From NCBI RefSeq assembly GCF_009834765.1, contig NZ_WVHP01000023.1, forward strand, positions 62,001-126,000: 64,000 bases of DNA, read 5' to 3'. The notes below the pieces were generated by a model, which had not been told where the DNA came from, searched no databases, and saw nothing but the letters and a program-made list of their open reading frames with translations. The number at the start of each line of letters is the position of its first letter. The first letter of the stretch is position 1. Made by a program: the position numbers and the translations under genes. This document shows positions 43,730-55,700 of this stretch, piece after piece. The stretch comes from Saccharibacter sp. EH611. Its GTDB lineage: Bacteria; Pseudomonadota; Alphaproteobacteria; Acetobacterales; Acetobacteraceae.

Positions 43730-45184
43730 TCACTTATCCCAGCTTCCATCACTATGGCGGTACACACCAAGCTGAGAAATCATATCGGCCCAAGCCTGAG
43801 CTTTACGCGCTTCATCGCACTGATCAGGGGCCTGGCTATTAGCAAAAATCATCCGCGCATCCGCAGCACTCGCCGCCCCGTAATTGGTAAAGAGCACGCG
43901 AAACTCAAGAGTGGGATAACGCGCCGCAATGGCATCAACCAGTCGTTTAAAGTCAGGCACACGCGTATGCGAAGGGCGATGACTCCCTTCATAATGAAGC
44001 GTCTCTTGCCAATCGCGCACAAAGAGCACACGCTGTGTCCCATCGCAAAGCTGGTCAAGCTGTGCCAGATAATTCTGATATTCCTGTTTAAGGCGCCCCA
44101 GCTGACTATGAAACAGCTCTACACTCGCCCGCTCACCGGGGGGAATATCCAAACAATTATGATAGACAATCAGACTATCGCGGCAGCGCAATGCATCGTG
44201 ATAGCCATAGAGACAATTGGTCGAGAAAAGATCGCGAAAATCCGTTTCAAATAAAGTAATCAAACTGTGAAAAGGCGCCATAAAGCCGTCAAAAAGCCGC
44301 GACCCCGTTTCACCAAAAACCTGCTCCAGATAATGAGAGATTTTCTCACTTCCACCCAACGAAACAACCGCATCAAAACCGTTATCACTCGGCTGTGTTG
44401 TTGGCGTTGGACGGTTCAAAGCGGCTTCCATTTCTTCACGAAACAAAAACATCTGCTCATCAGAGCGCCATGGGGCCCGATAAAGTGGTTCATGTTGAAT
44501 CTGCCGGTGCAGCTCAACATTGCGGTGCACACATTCTGGCGTTCCATGCGATTCAGAGGGCAATGTCTCCAGCCCACCACGTAAAAAGAACACTTGGCCC
44601 CGTTCCGGCGTTCTAAATTGTGGCAAACCACCATACCCCGCTCTTAGAAAGCGATGGGTATGCTCCACATGTTCTTCACCATATTTTTCGAAGCGAACCT
44701 CGAGATAGCCGACAAAATCGAGCGCACGCGCATGATACCCCACGCAATAAGCTTGATGCATCGGTGCAATGTAAGGATCAGCCGCTGTGCCAGTGCCAGA
44801 GGAAACATCATTATCAATCTCAAGCGTGATTTCGGGCATATGGTTCATATGACCATAAGCCTCAACAGCCTCAATCCACTGTTTTTCCCACCCGAACACG
44901 CATGGACGACAATCATCTTCAAACACTAAGATAACATCGCACTGCTTTTCTTCTTTAAGCCACCAGATCGCCCGATTACGGTTCCAGGCGATCCCACGGT
45001 TATCGCCAGTTATGTAAGGAACGTGCAGGCGCTCTAGCAAAGATGGCGTACCATCATGGGAGCCATCATCCGCAACGACCAACTCAAAAGGATGTTGCGT
45101 AAACGTGCGAAGGGCCTCCACGCATTGCCGCACAGTCTCCTTCCGATTGTAGGTGATGACCCCAATACCAAGCTTTATGGCCAC
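43730..45184 (-). CDS. Glycosyltransferase family 2, large form
   Basis: 484 residues. The first 240 carry GT-A features: LGIGVITYNRKETVRQCVEA, VVADDGSHDGTPSLLE, NRGIAWNRNRAIWWL, VILVFEDDCRPCV (metal DxD-like EDD). The C-terminal 240 residues (with SHYLEQVFGETGSRLFDGF and DVISQLGVYRH...) are of unrecognised type, perhaps an acceptor-binding or capsular-type sulfo/phospho domain. No membrane segment, so cytoplasmic. It precedes the MliC-like gene and starts the glycosyltransferase district. Confidence 0.8.
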   Translation of the reverse strand: MAIKLGIGVITYNRKETVRQCVEALRTFTQHPFELVVADDGSHDGTPSLLERLHVPYITGDNRGIAWNRNRAIWWLKEEKQCDVILVFEDDCRPCVFGWEKQWIEAVEAYGHMNHMPEITLEIDNDVSSGTGTAADPYIAPMHQAYCVGYHARALDFVGYLEVRFEKYGEEHVEHTHRFLRAGYGGLPQFRTPERGQVFFLRGGLETLPSESHGTPECVHRNVELHRQIQHEPLYRAPWRSDEQMFLFREEMEAALNRPTPTTQPSDNGFDAVVSLGGSEKISHYLEQVFGETGSRLFDGFMAPFHSLITLFETDFRDLFSTNCLYGYHDALRCRDSLIVYHNCLDIPPGERASVELFHSQLGRLKQEYQNYLAQLDQLCDGTQRVLFVRDWQETLHYEGSHRPSHTRVPDFKRLVDAIAARYPTLEFRVLFTNYGAASAADARMIFANSQAPDQCDEARKAQAWADMISQLGVYRHSDGSWDK

Positions 45185-45239
45185 GCTTCACTCCCATAAC
45201 GACCAGTTATGCCCCTATCAGTCCTCAGACCTAACATGT

Positions 45240-45761
45240 TTACCGAGCAGCCGCACGCCCCTGAAAAGCCCCTTTCCAAGAAGAAGCCTTTTGTGTTTTC
45301 GGCGGTCGAGGCTGGCAGGCCATAAAATAAAGCCCAATGACAAAAATAACTAAAGACACAAAGTCCAGATCATTCCAGAGCTCATCACCTGATGGGTCTG
45401 TCATTAAACACCAGCCACTATAGAGCACAAACCCAATCCCGATAACGCGCAAGCTCCTCATCATAGGGCGCAAAGGGTTCATCATATCCGGACGAACAAG
45501 GGTGCGATAACGCTGAAAACCGAGAAATAAGACAAGGCTGCACAGAAAGCCCAAAACAGACTGCACAACAAGATTGACGCTCACACGATAAAAAAGAAAA
45601 GGCACAACAATAGACGCCCCCTGAAAAATCAGAGAACCAAGTTGAAAGCTCATTCCCACCGACCAAGACGACCATCCTGCGGGCAGGCGGTCTGCTATCG
45701 GTTGGAAAACACCATCAAGCAAAGCACTATCAGCACGACGAATCGTCTCTTGCACACTCAC
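45240..45761 (-). CDS. Multi-spanning membrane protein of unknown function
   Basis: 173 residues with about four hydrophobic stretches ([63 protein letters not shown]). N- and C-terminal tails are polar. No family motif is recognised. It sits 55 bp upstream of the GT2 gene (45184) and 125 bp divergently from an M16 peptidase; a role in surface glycan export or in the adjoining system is only a possibility. Confidence 0.7.
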   Translation of the reverse strand: MSVQETIRRADSALLDGVFQPIADRLPAGWSSWSVGMSFQLGSLIFQGASIVVPFLFYRVSVNLVVQSVLGFLCSLVLFLGFQRYRTLVRPDMMNPLRPMMRSLRVIGIGFVLYSGWCLMTDPSGDELWNDLDFVSLVIFVIGLYFMACQPRPPKTQKASSWKGAFQGRAAAR

Positions 45762-45885
45762 TCTTATTTATCCTTTCCGCTCATTTCATGGGGTTTCAGC
45801 CATAGACAAAGACGACGTCAAGCTTTTTACTCAGTTGTACGTTTTTCTTTGGCCCACCACTGACGCGCTCATTGCTGGAGGTTGC

Positions 45886-48597
45886 ATGTTCCCCTCTCTT
45901 TCCCGTCTGTCACGATGGACGCTCCTTAGTGCGTCCATCCTCGCCGCTCCGTCACTCGCTTGGGCTCACCAAACCCCGTCTTCAACACCCACCGCGCCTT
46001 CTAGCTCTCCAGATACAGTAGCTCCCCTACGCGCAACGCTGCCCAATGGACTACGCGTCGTCATCGTGCGTAACCGTCTCGCACCCGTTGTGCAAACCAT
46101 GCTGAATTATGAAGTTGGCTCCGCTAATGCGCCCGCTGGCTTCCCCGGTACAGCCCATGCTCTTGAACATATGATGTTCAATGGCTCACACACCCTCTCG
46201 CGTGATCAACTTTCAACACTCAGCGCACGGCTCGGCAATGAAGATAACGCTGACACCACGTCTGATGTCACACAATATTATTTCACAGCTCCTGCATCTG
46301 ACCTTGATATCCTGCTCCGTATTGAAGCAGGCCGTATGGAAGGGCTCACTCTCGACGCCAAAGAATGGGCCCATGAAAAGGGCGCTATCGAGCAGGAAGT
46401 CTCACGTGACCTTTCAAGCCCTATCTATCGCTATATGTCCCAAGTACGAAGCATTCTCTACAAGAATACGCCGTATGAATATGATGCTCTCGGGACGCGC
46501 CCCTCTTTTGATGCGACCAACACGCATACACTCCGCCATTTTTACCAAGACTGGTATGCCCCTAATAATGCCGTCCTCATCATTGTAGGCGATGTAGACC
46601 CACAAGAGGCCCTTGCCCATGTGCAACGCGCTTTTGGTCGCATCCCTCCACACGCTCTTCCAGCACGCCCCACCGTTAAACCACAATCGGTCACGGCCAA
46701 AGACCTCCAACTACCCACCGATTTACCAATCGGCCTCACGACCATGGCGTGGCGAATGCCAAGCCAGCGTGACCCACGTTATGCCGCCGCTACGTTACTC
46801 TCCGATGTCTTAGCAAGCGAACGTGGACAGCTTTTTGCGCTCGTGCCCCAAGGCCAAGCCCTTGAAACAGGCTTCATGTACTCCCCAGAAGCACAAGGAG
46901 GCATTGCCACGGCCTATGCAGGCTTCCCTAAAGGCAGTAATCCCGCAGCCCTTAAAGCAGCAATGGCGCGTATTTTAGAGGATTACCGCCAACATGGCCT
47001 CCCAGAAGAGCTGATTGAAGCAGCACGACAACGCGAAATTGCGGCTCTGGAATTTAACGCCAACAGTATTTCCGGCTTAGCAGAGAGCTGGTCACAGGCG
47101 GTAGCGATTCAACATCTTAACAGCCCAGAAGATATGATCGCCGCGTTCCGTTCTGTGCGTAAAAGCGACATTGACGCCCTCGCTCGCCAATGGCTGAACC
47201 CCAACAATGCGGTTAGCGCAACACTCACCCCCAGTGATTCCGGCAAACCCATTGCTGATAAGGGCTTTGGTGGAACAGAAACTCTGACCTCTCCCCCTAG
47301 CCGTGCGGTCACCTTGCCCGACTGGGCCCAGAAAGCCTTGGCGCGGTTAACCCTTCCGCCCAATGCCCCTCAACCTGTCAGCACGGTCTTACCCAATGGG
47401 TTACGTCTGCTTGTGCAGCCTGAGCATGTCAGTCACACAGTTGAGCTTTTTGGCACCATTCGGCAAAATCCGGCTTTAGAGCAACCTCATGGGAAGGAAG
47501 GGGTTGCAGGATTAACCGATTCTCTCTTCCTTTATGGAAGCCACAGCCATGACCGACTCGCCCTCGCAAGCGCACTTGATGCCCTGTCAGCCGATGAGAA
47601 CGCCGGTTCATCCTTCAGCCTCAGCGCATTAAGCTCCAAATTCCATGATGGGCTCACGCTGTTAGCCGACCATGAACGCGACCCAGCTTTCCCACAGAAA
47701 GCATTCGACATTACACGGGAGCAAGAAGCACAAGCACAATTCGGCACCTTACAATCTCCGGGCTATCATTTCAGCCGTGCCGTACGCCGTGCTCTCGTCC
47801 CCCCAACAGACCCAACCTTGCGTGAAGCATCACCAGCGGGCATTCGCGCTCTCACACGGGACGATGTCCTTGCTTATTATCGCACGGCCTACCGCCCAGA
47901 CCTGACGACAATTGTCGTCATCGGTGATATTACACCTGAAAAAGCACGCGCTGAAGTTGAACGAACCTTTGGCTCGTGGGAAGCAACAGGGCCCAAACCA
48001 CAGCTTGACCTCCCCAGCCTTCCTGAAAGTCGACCCTCTCAAGCTGTGATTGCCGACCCCGGCCGCTCACAAGATAAAGTCACACTGGCTGAAACCTTAG
48101 CCCTCACCGTTCAACATCCAGACCGCCATGCGCTTGCTGTTGGGAATGAGATTCTTGGTGATGGTTTTTCATCACGCCTTATGCAAGACCTCCGCGTACG
48201 CACCGGCTATGTTTACGGTGTTGGAAGCGGCATTAACTATTCCCGCACGCGCACAAGCTTCTCCATTACTTTCGGTGCAGATCCTTCTAAAGTCAGCACA
48301 GCACAGAAACGCGCCCTTGAGGATGTCGAATCCCTCCGCACAACTCCTGTTTCAACCGAAACACTCGACCTCGCAAAAGCAACCTTACTGCGCAGCCAAC
48401 CGATGGGACGAGCAAGCTTTAGCAGTCTTGCAGGCACATGGCTTGGGCTGATCTCCCTTGACCTGCCTCTCGACACACCTGATCAATCAGCACGTGCCAT
48501 TTATACGATGACACCACAACAGGTGCAGGCAGCCTTCTCTCGTTGGATACGCCCTGCCGATATGGCACGCATTATCCTTGGGCCAAAACCACAATAA
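45886..48597 (+). CDS. M16-family zinc metallopeptidase, exported
   Basis: 903 residues from ATG 45886 with GGAGG five bases upstream; upstream in-frame codons are discarded. Signal peptide ([17 protein letters not shown]) directs it to the periplasm. Two M16 halves: the first has the inverted zinc motif [10 protein letters not shown] (HxxEH) and [17 protein letters not shown] (third ligand Glu); the second (about 500-900) lacks the motif and serves as the non-catalytic half. Close to PqqF-like or processing proteases of Gram-negatives. Substrate unknown. Confidence 0.88.
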   Translation: MFPSLSRLSRWTLLSASILAAPSLAWAHQTPSSTPTAPSSSPDTVAPLRATLPNGLRVVIVRNRLAPVVQTMLNYEVGSANAPAGFPGTAHALEHMMFNGSHTLSRDQLSTLSARLGNEDNADTTSDVTQYYFTAPASDLDILLRIEAGRMEGLTLDAKEWAHEKGAIEQEVSRDLSSPIYRYMSQVRSILYKNTPYEYDALGTRPSFDATNTHTLRHFYQDWYAPNNAVLIIVGDVDPQEALAHVQRAFGRIPPHALPARPTVKPQSVTAKDLQLPTDLPIGLTTMAWRMPSQRDPRYAAATLLSDVLASERGQLFALVPQGQALETGFMYSPEAQGGIATAYAGFPKGSNPAALKAAMARILEDYRQHGLPEELIEAARQREIAALEFNANSISGLAESWSQAVAIQHLNSPEDMIAAFRSVRKSDIDALARQWLNPNNAVSATLTPSDSGKPIADKGFGGTETLTSPPSRAVTLPDWAQKALARLTLPPNAPQPVSTVLPNGLRLLVQPEHVSHTVELFGTIRQNPALEQPHGKEGVAGLTDSLFLYGSHSHDRLALASALDALSADENAGSSFSLSALSSKFHDGLTLLADHERDPAFPQKAFDITREQEAQAQFGTLQSPGYHFSRAVRRALVPPTDPTLREASPAGIRALTRDDVLAYYRTAYRPDLTTIVVIGDITPEKARAEVERTFGSWEATGPKPQLDLPSLPESRPSQAVIADPGRSQDKVTLAETLALTVQHPDRHALAVGNEILGDGFSSRLMQDLRVRTGYVYGVGSGINYSRTRTSFSITFGADPSKVSTAQKRALEDVESLRTTPVSTETLDLAKATLLRSQPMGRASFSSLAGTWLGLISLDLPLDTPDQSARAIYTMTPQQVQAAFSRWIRPADMARIILGPKPQ

Positions 48598-48607
48598 CGC
48601 CCTCATC

Positions 48608-48639
48608 AAAAAAGCCTTCCCACATTGTGTGGGAAGGCT
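48608..48639 (-). terminator. Terminator of the CgeB-like gene
   Basis: A 12-bp perfect stem (48613-48624 with 48628-48639) with a 3-nt loop; read leftward it is followed by six T residues (48608-48613). It lies between the convergent M16 gene and the glycosyltransferase ending at 48668. Confidence 0.85.
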
Positions 48640-48667
48640 CCAACATCTCTTACAGCCCCAATCGCCG

Positions 48668-49669
48668 TTACGACGCTTTCGGCAACAATTTCTCACTCTG
48701 TAAATAATCAACTACACGTTGAATCCGATGTTTATAGAGGTGCTCTTTCTGCGTACGCTCCTGAGCTTTTCGTGCCATCGCCAAGCGCTTTTCATCATCA
48801 TAAAGATATGTATCAATCAACGCTTCAAAATCCCGTCGATTTGAAAACACAGGGATCTCGTCCGCCCCATAATAACGACGCAGTTCACACGTCTCTTCAT
48901 GAAATGCTTGGAAGGCCCCTGCAAGAGCCGCCTCAAACGTCCGCGGGCCCGGCGTTGAAGGCGCAATCATAAAGCGTTTATTCTCAAAATGCAGAGAACG
49001 GCCTAAGTTCAGCACAATCTTCGACCGGCTATAGAGCTCAATCAGCTCCTTCTTTTCAATACGGGCATCGGAAAAACCAATCCCCATATCTCCCCATCCC
49101 GGGCCAATAAAGCGCGTATTCAACTTCTCCAGAACAGGCATGAGATTACGCGCAACTTCCTTGCGCGAACTAAAGGCCACACCACAGAAAAGCACATCAA
49201 TCGTTTTTTCAGTACGATCATTAAACGGCACATAATGCAATTTAGGACAAGCACCCAGCGGTAGATGCACCACCCGGTCTCGTTGATAAAAATTATGCCC
49301 CCAGCGATCGCAAGAGAAAATCACATCAAAATCATAAGCGATTTGATAGCTCGCATCCTGCTCATAAGGGTCTTCCGTTGCCCAAAACGCTGTCGTCGCG
49401 CCATGTTTCTTCGCCTCACGTGACACTTCTCCATAGTAAGTGCTCTCAGGCAAATAAGACCCCATCGCAAAAACCAGCACAGGCTTTAATAGACGGATTG
49501 ATGCAGCAGCTGAGGAAATATCAACAGAGGTGACGTTACCCTCACCAAAGCAGGCTTCAAGACCATCTTTAATCGTCTTGCGTACCTGCGCATTCGCGTG
49601 GCTTTCATACCGCCCACCACTGCACAATAAAACATGCCCCATGGCTTTAGGCCCTGTCTCTGCTGTCAT
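48668..49669 (-). CDS. CgeB-type glycosyltransferase
   Basis: 333 residues. HVLLCSGGRYESHANAQVRKT, ATEDPYEQDASYQ, FDVIFSCDRWGHNFYQ, VLFCGVAFSSRKEVARN and STPGPRTFEAALAGAFQ with IPVFSNRRDFEALI fit the CgeB/Glyco_trans_1_2 (PF13524) group, which adds sugars to surface or spore components. GT-B fold expected; acts in cytoplasm. It follows the giant transferase gene by 65 bp and shares CgeB logic with residues 1-330 of the 52723-56076 protein, so the three probably act in one glycan pathway. Confidence 0.8.
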   Translation of the reverse strand: MTAETGPKAMGHVLLCSGGRYESHANAQVRKTIKDGLEACFGEGNVTSVDISSAAASIRLLKPVLVFAMGSYLPESTYYGEVSREAKKHGATTAFWATEDPYEQDASYQIAYDFDVIFSCDRWGHNFYQRDRVVHLPLGACPKLHYVPFNDRTEKTIDVLFCGVAFSSRKEVARNLMPVLEKLNTRFIGPGWGDMGIGFSDARIEKKELIELYSRSKIVLNLGRSLHFENKRFMIAPSTPGPRTFEAALAGAFQAFHEETCELRRYYGADEIPVFSNRRDFEALIDTYLYDDEKRLAMARKAQERTQKEHLYKHRIQRVVDYLQSEKLLPKAS

Positions 49670-49733
49670 ATGCTTACTTCCCGCCTCATCAAGTCCGTGC
49701 CGTCAACCGGTTAAATCGTCCGCCTCTTCGTGG

Positions 49734-52715
49734 TCAAGCAAAAGAAGCTGTCATGATATCCGCTAGGCGTTTCTTAAAAGCAACCGGATCAACATCCCGC
49801 TTTACTGACGCTAAGGCACCCTCTCTAAGATGATGCCACAAATCCCGATCATCATACAGTCTTCTTACCGCAGACGCGAAATGCTCAGGAGCTTCTGAAG
49901 AAGCCGTCAACAAGGCCTCTCCATTACCCCACCCCACCTGTTCACCCAAGAGGGACGTCGCCACAATCGGAAGACCATAAGCTGCCGCTTCATGGAGCTT
50001 AAAGGGCAAACCACCGGCAAAACGCGTCGGTGCGACAAAAACACGATGGCGATCAAAAAGCGGTGCCAAATCCTCAACCGCGCCTATAATATCCACGCGC
50101 GGATGCCGCGCAAGAGGTGTCATATCCACCCAAGGGGGCACATACCCCGCAATGCGTAACACGACGTCATCGGCCAGACCATCAAGATGGGGCATCACCT
50201 CCCTTACAAACCACATCATACTGTCATAGTTTGGTGATGTTTCACTGTGCATCGCCCCTAAGAAGAGGATATCCTTACGCTCTTCAAAAGACCGTACCGT
50301 TGGATGCGGCTTCATGCTATGGCCTAATACGAACACATTGGGATAACCAGCTCGTCGAATAAGCGCCGCGTCATGCTCTGTAACCGCAACAATTTGCTGG
50401 CAATAATGCGCACTTTGAAGCTCTTCTTTTAAAAGCGTATCAAGACTTTCCCGAGGCTCTTTACCGTCAACAATTTTCTCTTGCAGAAGCGTCCGTGGCG
50501 CTGCCACGACCTCTGTATCCAACACCGATCCACACCGGAAAAGAAACCGACTAGCCTCGCTCAAAATAGGCAATAAACGCGTCATATTATGCGTGCGGCC
50601 GATCCAAAGCAGATCATAATACCCCGCACGCTCTTCCAGAAAACGCCCTAACGTGGACATATCCTGTCCACAGGCAAGCTCAACATCTTCCGGAAATTCT
50701 CGATAAAGAAGGAAACTTTCCTCCTGAACGGGAAGAACCGGATACACAGTGACATGATACCCCAACGCCACCATAGCGCATATAATATCATTGGATCGCA
50801 CATAACCCGACCCTAACCCCCGCAGAGGCATACGATCTTCAATAAACAAGACACGCTTACGATCGGAACGACGACGCTCACGCCCAAGCAGCGCATTACG
50901 CACATGAGGTGGCTGCTGATGGCGCAAAAACTCCTGATGCGTCTGTGCAAATATGCGCCAGTGTTTCTGAATCAGGTTATGAGAGCCAGCATGACCTGAA
51001 CTTCCAAATTCGAGATGTTCAACCACAACGGAAGGGTCATACACTATACGCGCGCCAATCTGCCCTAAGCGAACGCATAAATCTGTATCTTCAAAATAAG
51101 CCGGGAGGTAACGCTTATCATACCCGCCTAAACGCCGCACCAGCCCTGTCCGCACAAGCAAAAAGGCTGCGGAACCGTAATCGACCTCTCGGACAAAATT
51201 TGCTTCTGGCAGGTTAGGATCATCTTGGCGGCGATAGCCATATGTCGCACCATCACGCCAAATAATAGAACCCGCCTCTTGCAAATAAAGATTTGAGCGT
51301 ATGAGCTTGGCAGCAACAGCGCCCGTTTCCTCATGCTGATAGAGACGCTGCAATGCATGAGGCAGAGCGTCTGGATACAATCTTAAATCATTGTTCAGGT
51401 ATAAAATGGCCGGGGCTTTCACATAGGCCAACGCCACATTACACCCCGTCAAATAACCGATATTGGCACGAGAACGTATAATATCCGCCCCATGAACAAG
51501 CTTATCAATCTGAGATGTTTCATCAGAAGAGCCTGAATCGACTAAGATCAGCTGGATAGACCCGCGATAGTTCGCCCGTAAGGATAGAAGGGCCTGCATG
51601 GTCAGAGCAATTTGATTATGCACCACCATAATCACACTGACTTCCGGCATCCCCTGCACGCTAAAATCAAGCGGAGAGCGTGCCATACTCGCCAGCAATG
51701 CCTCAGCTTCTCGTTTAAAAAGAACGCGTGACTGGCTCTCCTCGATCTCGGGCGCGTCCTCTCCCGTTGGGCCAGCATAGCCCTGACGTTCAGCCACAAA
51801 ACGTGCAAACGCACTATCAAACAGTCCATTTTCACATTGGGAGCGCACAAGGAGATTGCGGCTATACGCGTCTAACTCAATCCCTTCTTCTGGAACACGC
51901 CCCTCATGAGCACCAAAGTAAACAAAATGCTCATAGCCGTTACGAAATCTTCCTGCTTCAAGCGTTGGAAGAATATCAGGAGAATGTTCGAGATAGTATT
52001 CTTCACAGAAAAACGGCAGCGGATTGTAACGCCGTGGCGTTTCGTTCATAAAATAATGATGAAGGGCGTTCGCGTAACGTCCCTCCTCAATCCCTCGCTG
52101 CACCTCCGGGTAGGTCTGCTTATACCAAACCGGATCAAAATACCATGAAATGGGCACAGCATCGGCAATTGTTGATGGCAGAACGAACCACGAGGCTAAT
52201 AATCCTTCGTCACCAAAATACTCTGGGTAACGCGCTGCCATCTCACGGCACAGACGAATATCAACAAAGGGGCTCCCCTGAAAACCGCGCCTTTCGCCAA
52301 TTTCTAGGTAATGATCATACCCGTTCCACAAACCATCTTTTTGTAGAGAGAACTCTGTTAACGATGGATGGCGGCGCCGGTAATAATGCTCATCAAATAA
52401 CCAATGCGGTGCGTAGGTTTTATACCCTTCTGCACAATAATGCTCAAAACCAGACCGCCATGTCTGGTTGATAAGGGCACGATGGACATCGCTATAAGTG
52501 TCGCGATACCAGACTTCATCAAAATACCGGTTGGGGGAGTGCCCATACAGGCACCCCACCTCCCGATAGAAGAGTTCAGGATCATCATAGCCCTTCTCTT
52601 CCATCCAAGAGGTAACTTCCGGGTAGCGCAACACGTACCACGCACGCTCAAAGATCAACCAGCGCGGCTGACGAGCACCTCTTGGGTCTTCAGACGAGCT
52701 AGATGACATAGACAT
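49734..52715 (-). CDS. Giant glycosyltransferase: six N-terminal repeats, GT2, GT4
   Basis: 993 residues. Residues about 18-320 are about six loose 40-45-residue repeats ending in a G..H(Y/F)...G motif, such as YFDEVWYRDTYSDVHRALI, YFDPVWYKQTYPEVQRGIEE and FFCEEYYLEHSPDILPTLEA. Residues about 358-600 form a GT2 domain (EVSVIMVVHNQIALTMQALL, DSGSSDETS, ILYLNNDLRLYPDAL, GGYDKRYLPAYFEDTDLC). Residues about 619-990 form a GT4 (KRVLFIEDRMPL, FLGAMHSETSPN, FAGGLPFKLHEAAAYGLPIV). Two catalytic units in one chain could build a disaccharide repeat. It follows the 1117-residue gene by 7 bp. Confidence 0.85.
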   Translation of the reverse strand: MSMSSSSSEDPRGARQPRWLIFERAWYVLRYPEVTSWMEEKGYDDPELFYREVGCLYGHSPNRYFDEVWYRDTYSDVHRALINQTWRSGFEHYCAEGYKTYAPHWLFDEHYYRRRHPSLTEFSLQKDGLWNGYDHYLEIGERRGFQGSPFVDIRLCREMAARYPEYFGDEGLLASWFVLPSTIADAVPISWYFDPVWYKQTYPEVQRGIEEGRYANALHHYFMNETPRRYNPLPFFCEEYYLEHSPDILPTLEAGRFRNGYEHFVYFGAHEGRVPEEGIELDAYSRNLLVRSQCENGLFDSAFARFVAERQGYAGPTGEDAPEIEESQSRVLFKREAEALLASMARSPLDFSVQGMPEVSVIMVVHNQIALTMQALLSLRANYRGSIQLILVDSGSSDETSQIDKLVHGADIIRSRANIGYLTGCNVALAYVKAPAILYLNNDLRLYPDALPHALQRLYQHEETGAVAAKLIRSNLYLQEAGSIIWRDGATYGYRRQDDPNLPEANFVREVDYGSAAFLLVRTGLVRRLGGYDKRYLPAYFEDTDLCVRLGQIGARIVYDPSVVVEHLEFGSSGHAGSHNLIQKHWRIFAQTHQEFLRHQQPPHVRNALLGRERRRSDRKRVLFIEDRMPLRGLGSGYVRSNDIICAMVALGYHVTVYPVLPVQEESFLLYREFPEDVELACGQDMSTLGRFLEERAGYYDLLWIGRTHNMTRLLPILSEASRFLFRCGSVLDTEVVAAPRTLLQEKIVDGKEPRESLDTLLKEELQSAHYCQQIVAVTEHDAALIRRAGYPNVFVLGHSMKPHPTVRSFEERKDILFLGAMHSETSPNYDSMMWFVREVMPHLDGLADDVVLRIAGYVPPWVDMTPLARHPRVDIIGAVEDLAPLFDRHRVFVAPTRFAGGLPFKLHEAAAYGLPIVATSLLGEQVGWGNGEALLTASSEAPEHFASAVRRLYDDRDLWHHLREGALASVKRDVDPVAFKKRLADIMTASFA

Positions 52716-52722
52716 AGCCGAC

Positions 52723-55700
52723 TTAACGCTCCATCAGCTGCAAAATAAGCGACCTCATACGGTCTTCCTGCTTTTCAGACGTTTTTTTGCGATCTACCTC
52801 GACAACGCGGCCCTTCGTCAGGGTTGCCCGCAACTCTGTAACCGTCACGCCGTACAGGTCACCGGCAATATTAACCAACGCAATGCGCCATGTCCCGTCC
52901 ATCTTATCAACCTGCCCCTGCCAAGGCCGGAGCACCTCATGGAAGCCAGAGCACAACGGTGCATCACGATGGACAACCTGAACATCATTCCGGGCAAAAC
53001 GTTCAGTCGCAAAGAGGCCGATTTCATCGTCCTTCTCATGCACCATGGCCACAAAAATCTGCCCTGACCGCGTGAGCCCTTCTAGGAAGCTCCATCCACG
53101 GATAAAGAGCGCCCCTTGATCTTGATCAGAGGCTCCCTCGCCCCCCATGATCTCAAACGTATCAATAAAGTGCGTTAACTGTCCGCGCTCATACGGATAG
53201 AACGTCCCCGCTGGGAAACGCGACAGACGAATACCACGCAGCAGGTTATCGCTTTTCAACACACGACGGAAATCACTCAAAATAACGTCATTGGAAGGCG
53301 GAGAGGTATAAACCTGCTCGATCTTACTTCCCTTAACCTCCACACCGTGAGAGAGAAGCTGGAAAGCCCCCCGGCCATTAATGACATTAATGATCCCAAT
53401 ACGATAACGCCCTTCACACCATTTACCACGCAGAGCCGCTTGTGCGGCAAAGCCCGAACGACGTGGCACATTCGAACCAAATAGCTTAGAAATATCTGAG
53501 CGTATCTCGCGTTGGGCGTGCATAAAGATGAGTGGCCCTTCCGGATCATCACTCACGAGGACGATATGGATCTGTCCAGATGTATTCACATCTGGAAGGA
53601 AGGTCCAACCACGGATATGAAACTCATCCGCAGCTTTAAAGCGCTTTTCATACCCCTCAGAAAGCACACAATGGCAGATGTCATCCACGTAACATTGAGC
53701 CCCCTGAATAGCGAACCAGTCAATGATCTGGGGAGGCAAGCCAATCGACAAATCACGCGAAATGGGAGGATCAAAAATATGCCGTGGAGGAGCTTGGTGC
53801 CGCCATGATGCAATCGGCAGAATATGAAGCTGCCCCACATCAAACTGAAGCTCGGACACACCCATACTGCGACGTGGTGCAATACGACGATACAGCTCAA
53901 GCAGACCTTTGCCGTATTCCTTCTCATGCGTCCACAACTTCGGTGAAATGGCCTCCATCATCTTCTTGCGAATAGAATCTGATGACCGCAGCAATTCAAG
54001 CCGCTCTAGGACAATATCAGGACGGCTCACAGGCACTTTAAAGCCATTGACACCATCGGTTACACGATCGCCCAAACCACCAATATCGGTCACGATCGGC
54101 ACAAGCCCATGCTGCCACGCTTCTGAAAGCGAAATACAATAGGTCTCGGGCCAAATAGACAGCGCTAAGGAGACATCGGCCTGCTGCAATACACTGGTAT
54201 TACCAACATCATAACGCCCATGAACGGTAACATCCGAGCGCTTCATCTGGTCAAACACACCCTGATATTCAGGGTGAATATAACCAAAGATGTGGAAGTG
54301 AAAATGTCCAGGACGCGCGGCCTCAATGAGAGCAAGAATAGTGTCTGCCCCCTTTGTCCGCAAAAAGTTCCCAACAATCGCCACACTCAATGGGCGCCCA
54401 TCAAGAGGTTTATACGCTTTTGGTGTCACCGGAACCGTCGTCTCAGGGCTCGGAATTCCGTTCACGACACTCAGTTTTTGATCCAAAATCGGATAAACCG
54501 AATGCATCAAATCGCGCGAATGCGGCGTCCCGAACATAATCGCATCAATATGGTGCAACATACGGTCGATAAAGGCACGGCGCGTCTGCTCCCCACCATA
54601 TTCCACCCCCTCTGCAACCTTCAGCATAACATCCATCGCCAAGACAGAGGTAAACTCCCCCTCCACATGGCGCAGATCCTGATTAAGGAGGTTATAACGC
54701 GATGAAATAAGCCAGAAATCATGGGCAGAGAAGACAACGCCTGCACCATTCGCTTTCGCGATTAACGGCAAGGAAAGCGCGTGATGGCCCAAATGCTGGA
54801 AATGAACGACGTCAATATTATACTGACTAATGACGCTGGAGAACATGCTCTCCTCAGCAGCGTCACACACGATATCTTGCCAAGGCTGTTCTGTAATATC
54901 GAAACGCTCAAGCTCTTGCCCAGCAGCACTCAACAAGCGACAGAAATTACCGCGCCTCAACCAATAGAAAAATTCAACATCGCGCCCCAATAGCGAACAT
55001 AGACCGCGCTGATAGACCTCAACACCGCCCCACTCCTGCTCATGAATAGTGGAGTGCGTGCACATCAGCACACGCAAACGATGGCGCCGCTCTACCAGAG
55101 GAATTGTCTGATTTTTACGACGAGAGAAGTTCGCTTTCGTAATATCGCGCATCTGCTCAAGGCGATGCTCATAAAGATGCTGCTTTAATGCACTTTTTTG
55201 AGACGCCTGCGCAGCACGACGACGAGCAGCCTTATTATTGAGAAGCCGTGACACAGCCTCAACCACGTCGTCAGGATCATGAGCTAAGCTAAAACCACCA
55301 AGGCTTTTAAAGTGCTCCATATCCATTCCTGGAGCCGCTTCGACAACTTGAGCTGTTCCTGCCAAAGCAAGTTCAAAAAAGCGAGGCCCAGGTGCTGTCG
55401 CCTGACTGACATCGCCATGGCTCGCATAATCGCGAAACATGGTCAGCGTCACAGCACTGACATTGGCAAAGTCAACAAAAGCTTCGTGACTGACTGGACG
55501 CTGCAACGCCAAGGCTGAAATATCATCTGGGAGGGGAGGAAGATATTCGTTACCCGGGCAAATCAGCTTCAGACGCGCCTCAGGGAAAGCAGCAATAACA
55601 CGTCGTAAAGTCTGGACGCGATTAGGCCACATCGTGCCGGCAAAAAACAAATCATACTCAAAAGAGTCCGCCGGCTGGATAGGCCTCTCATGCAACCAAC

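Noticed and set aside
46000-48597. The M16 peptidase as part of a PQQ or bacteriocin maturation system
   Set aside because: No pqqABCDE gene, precursor peptide or immunity gene lies nearby. Its neighbours are glycosyltransferases and an MliC-like protein.
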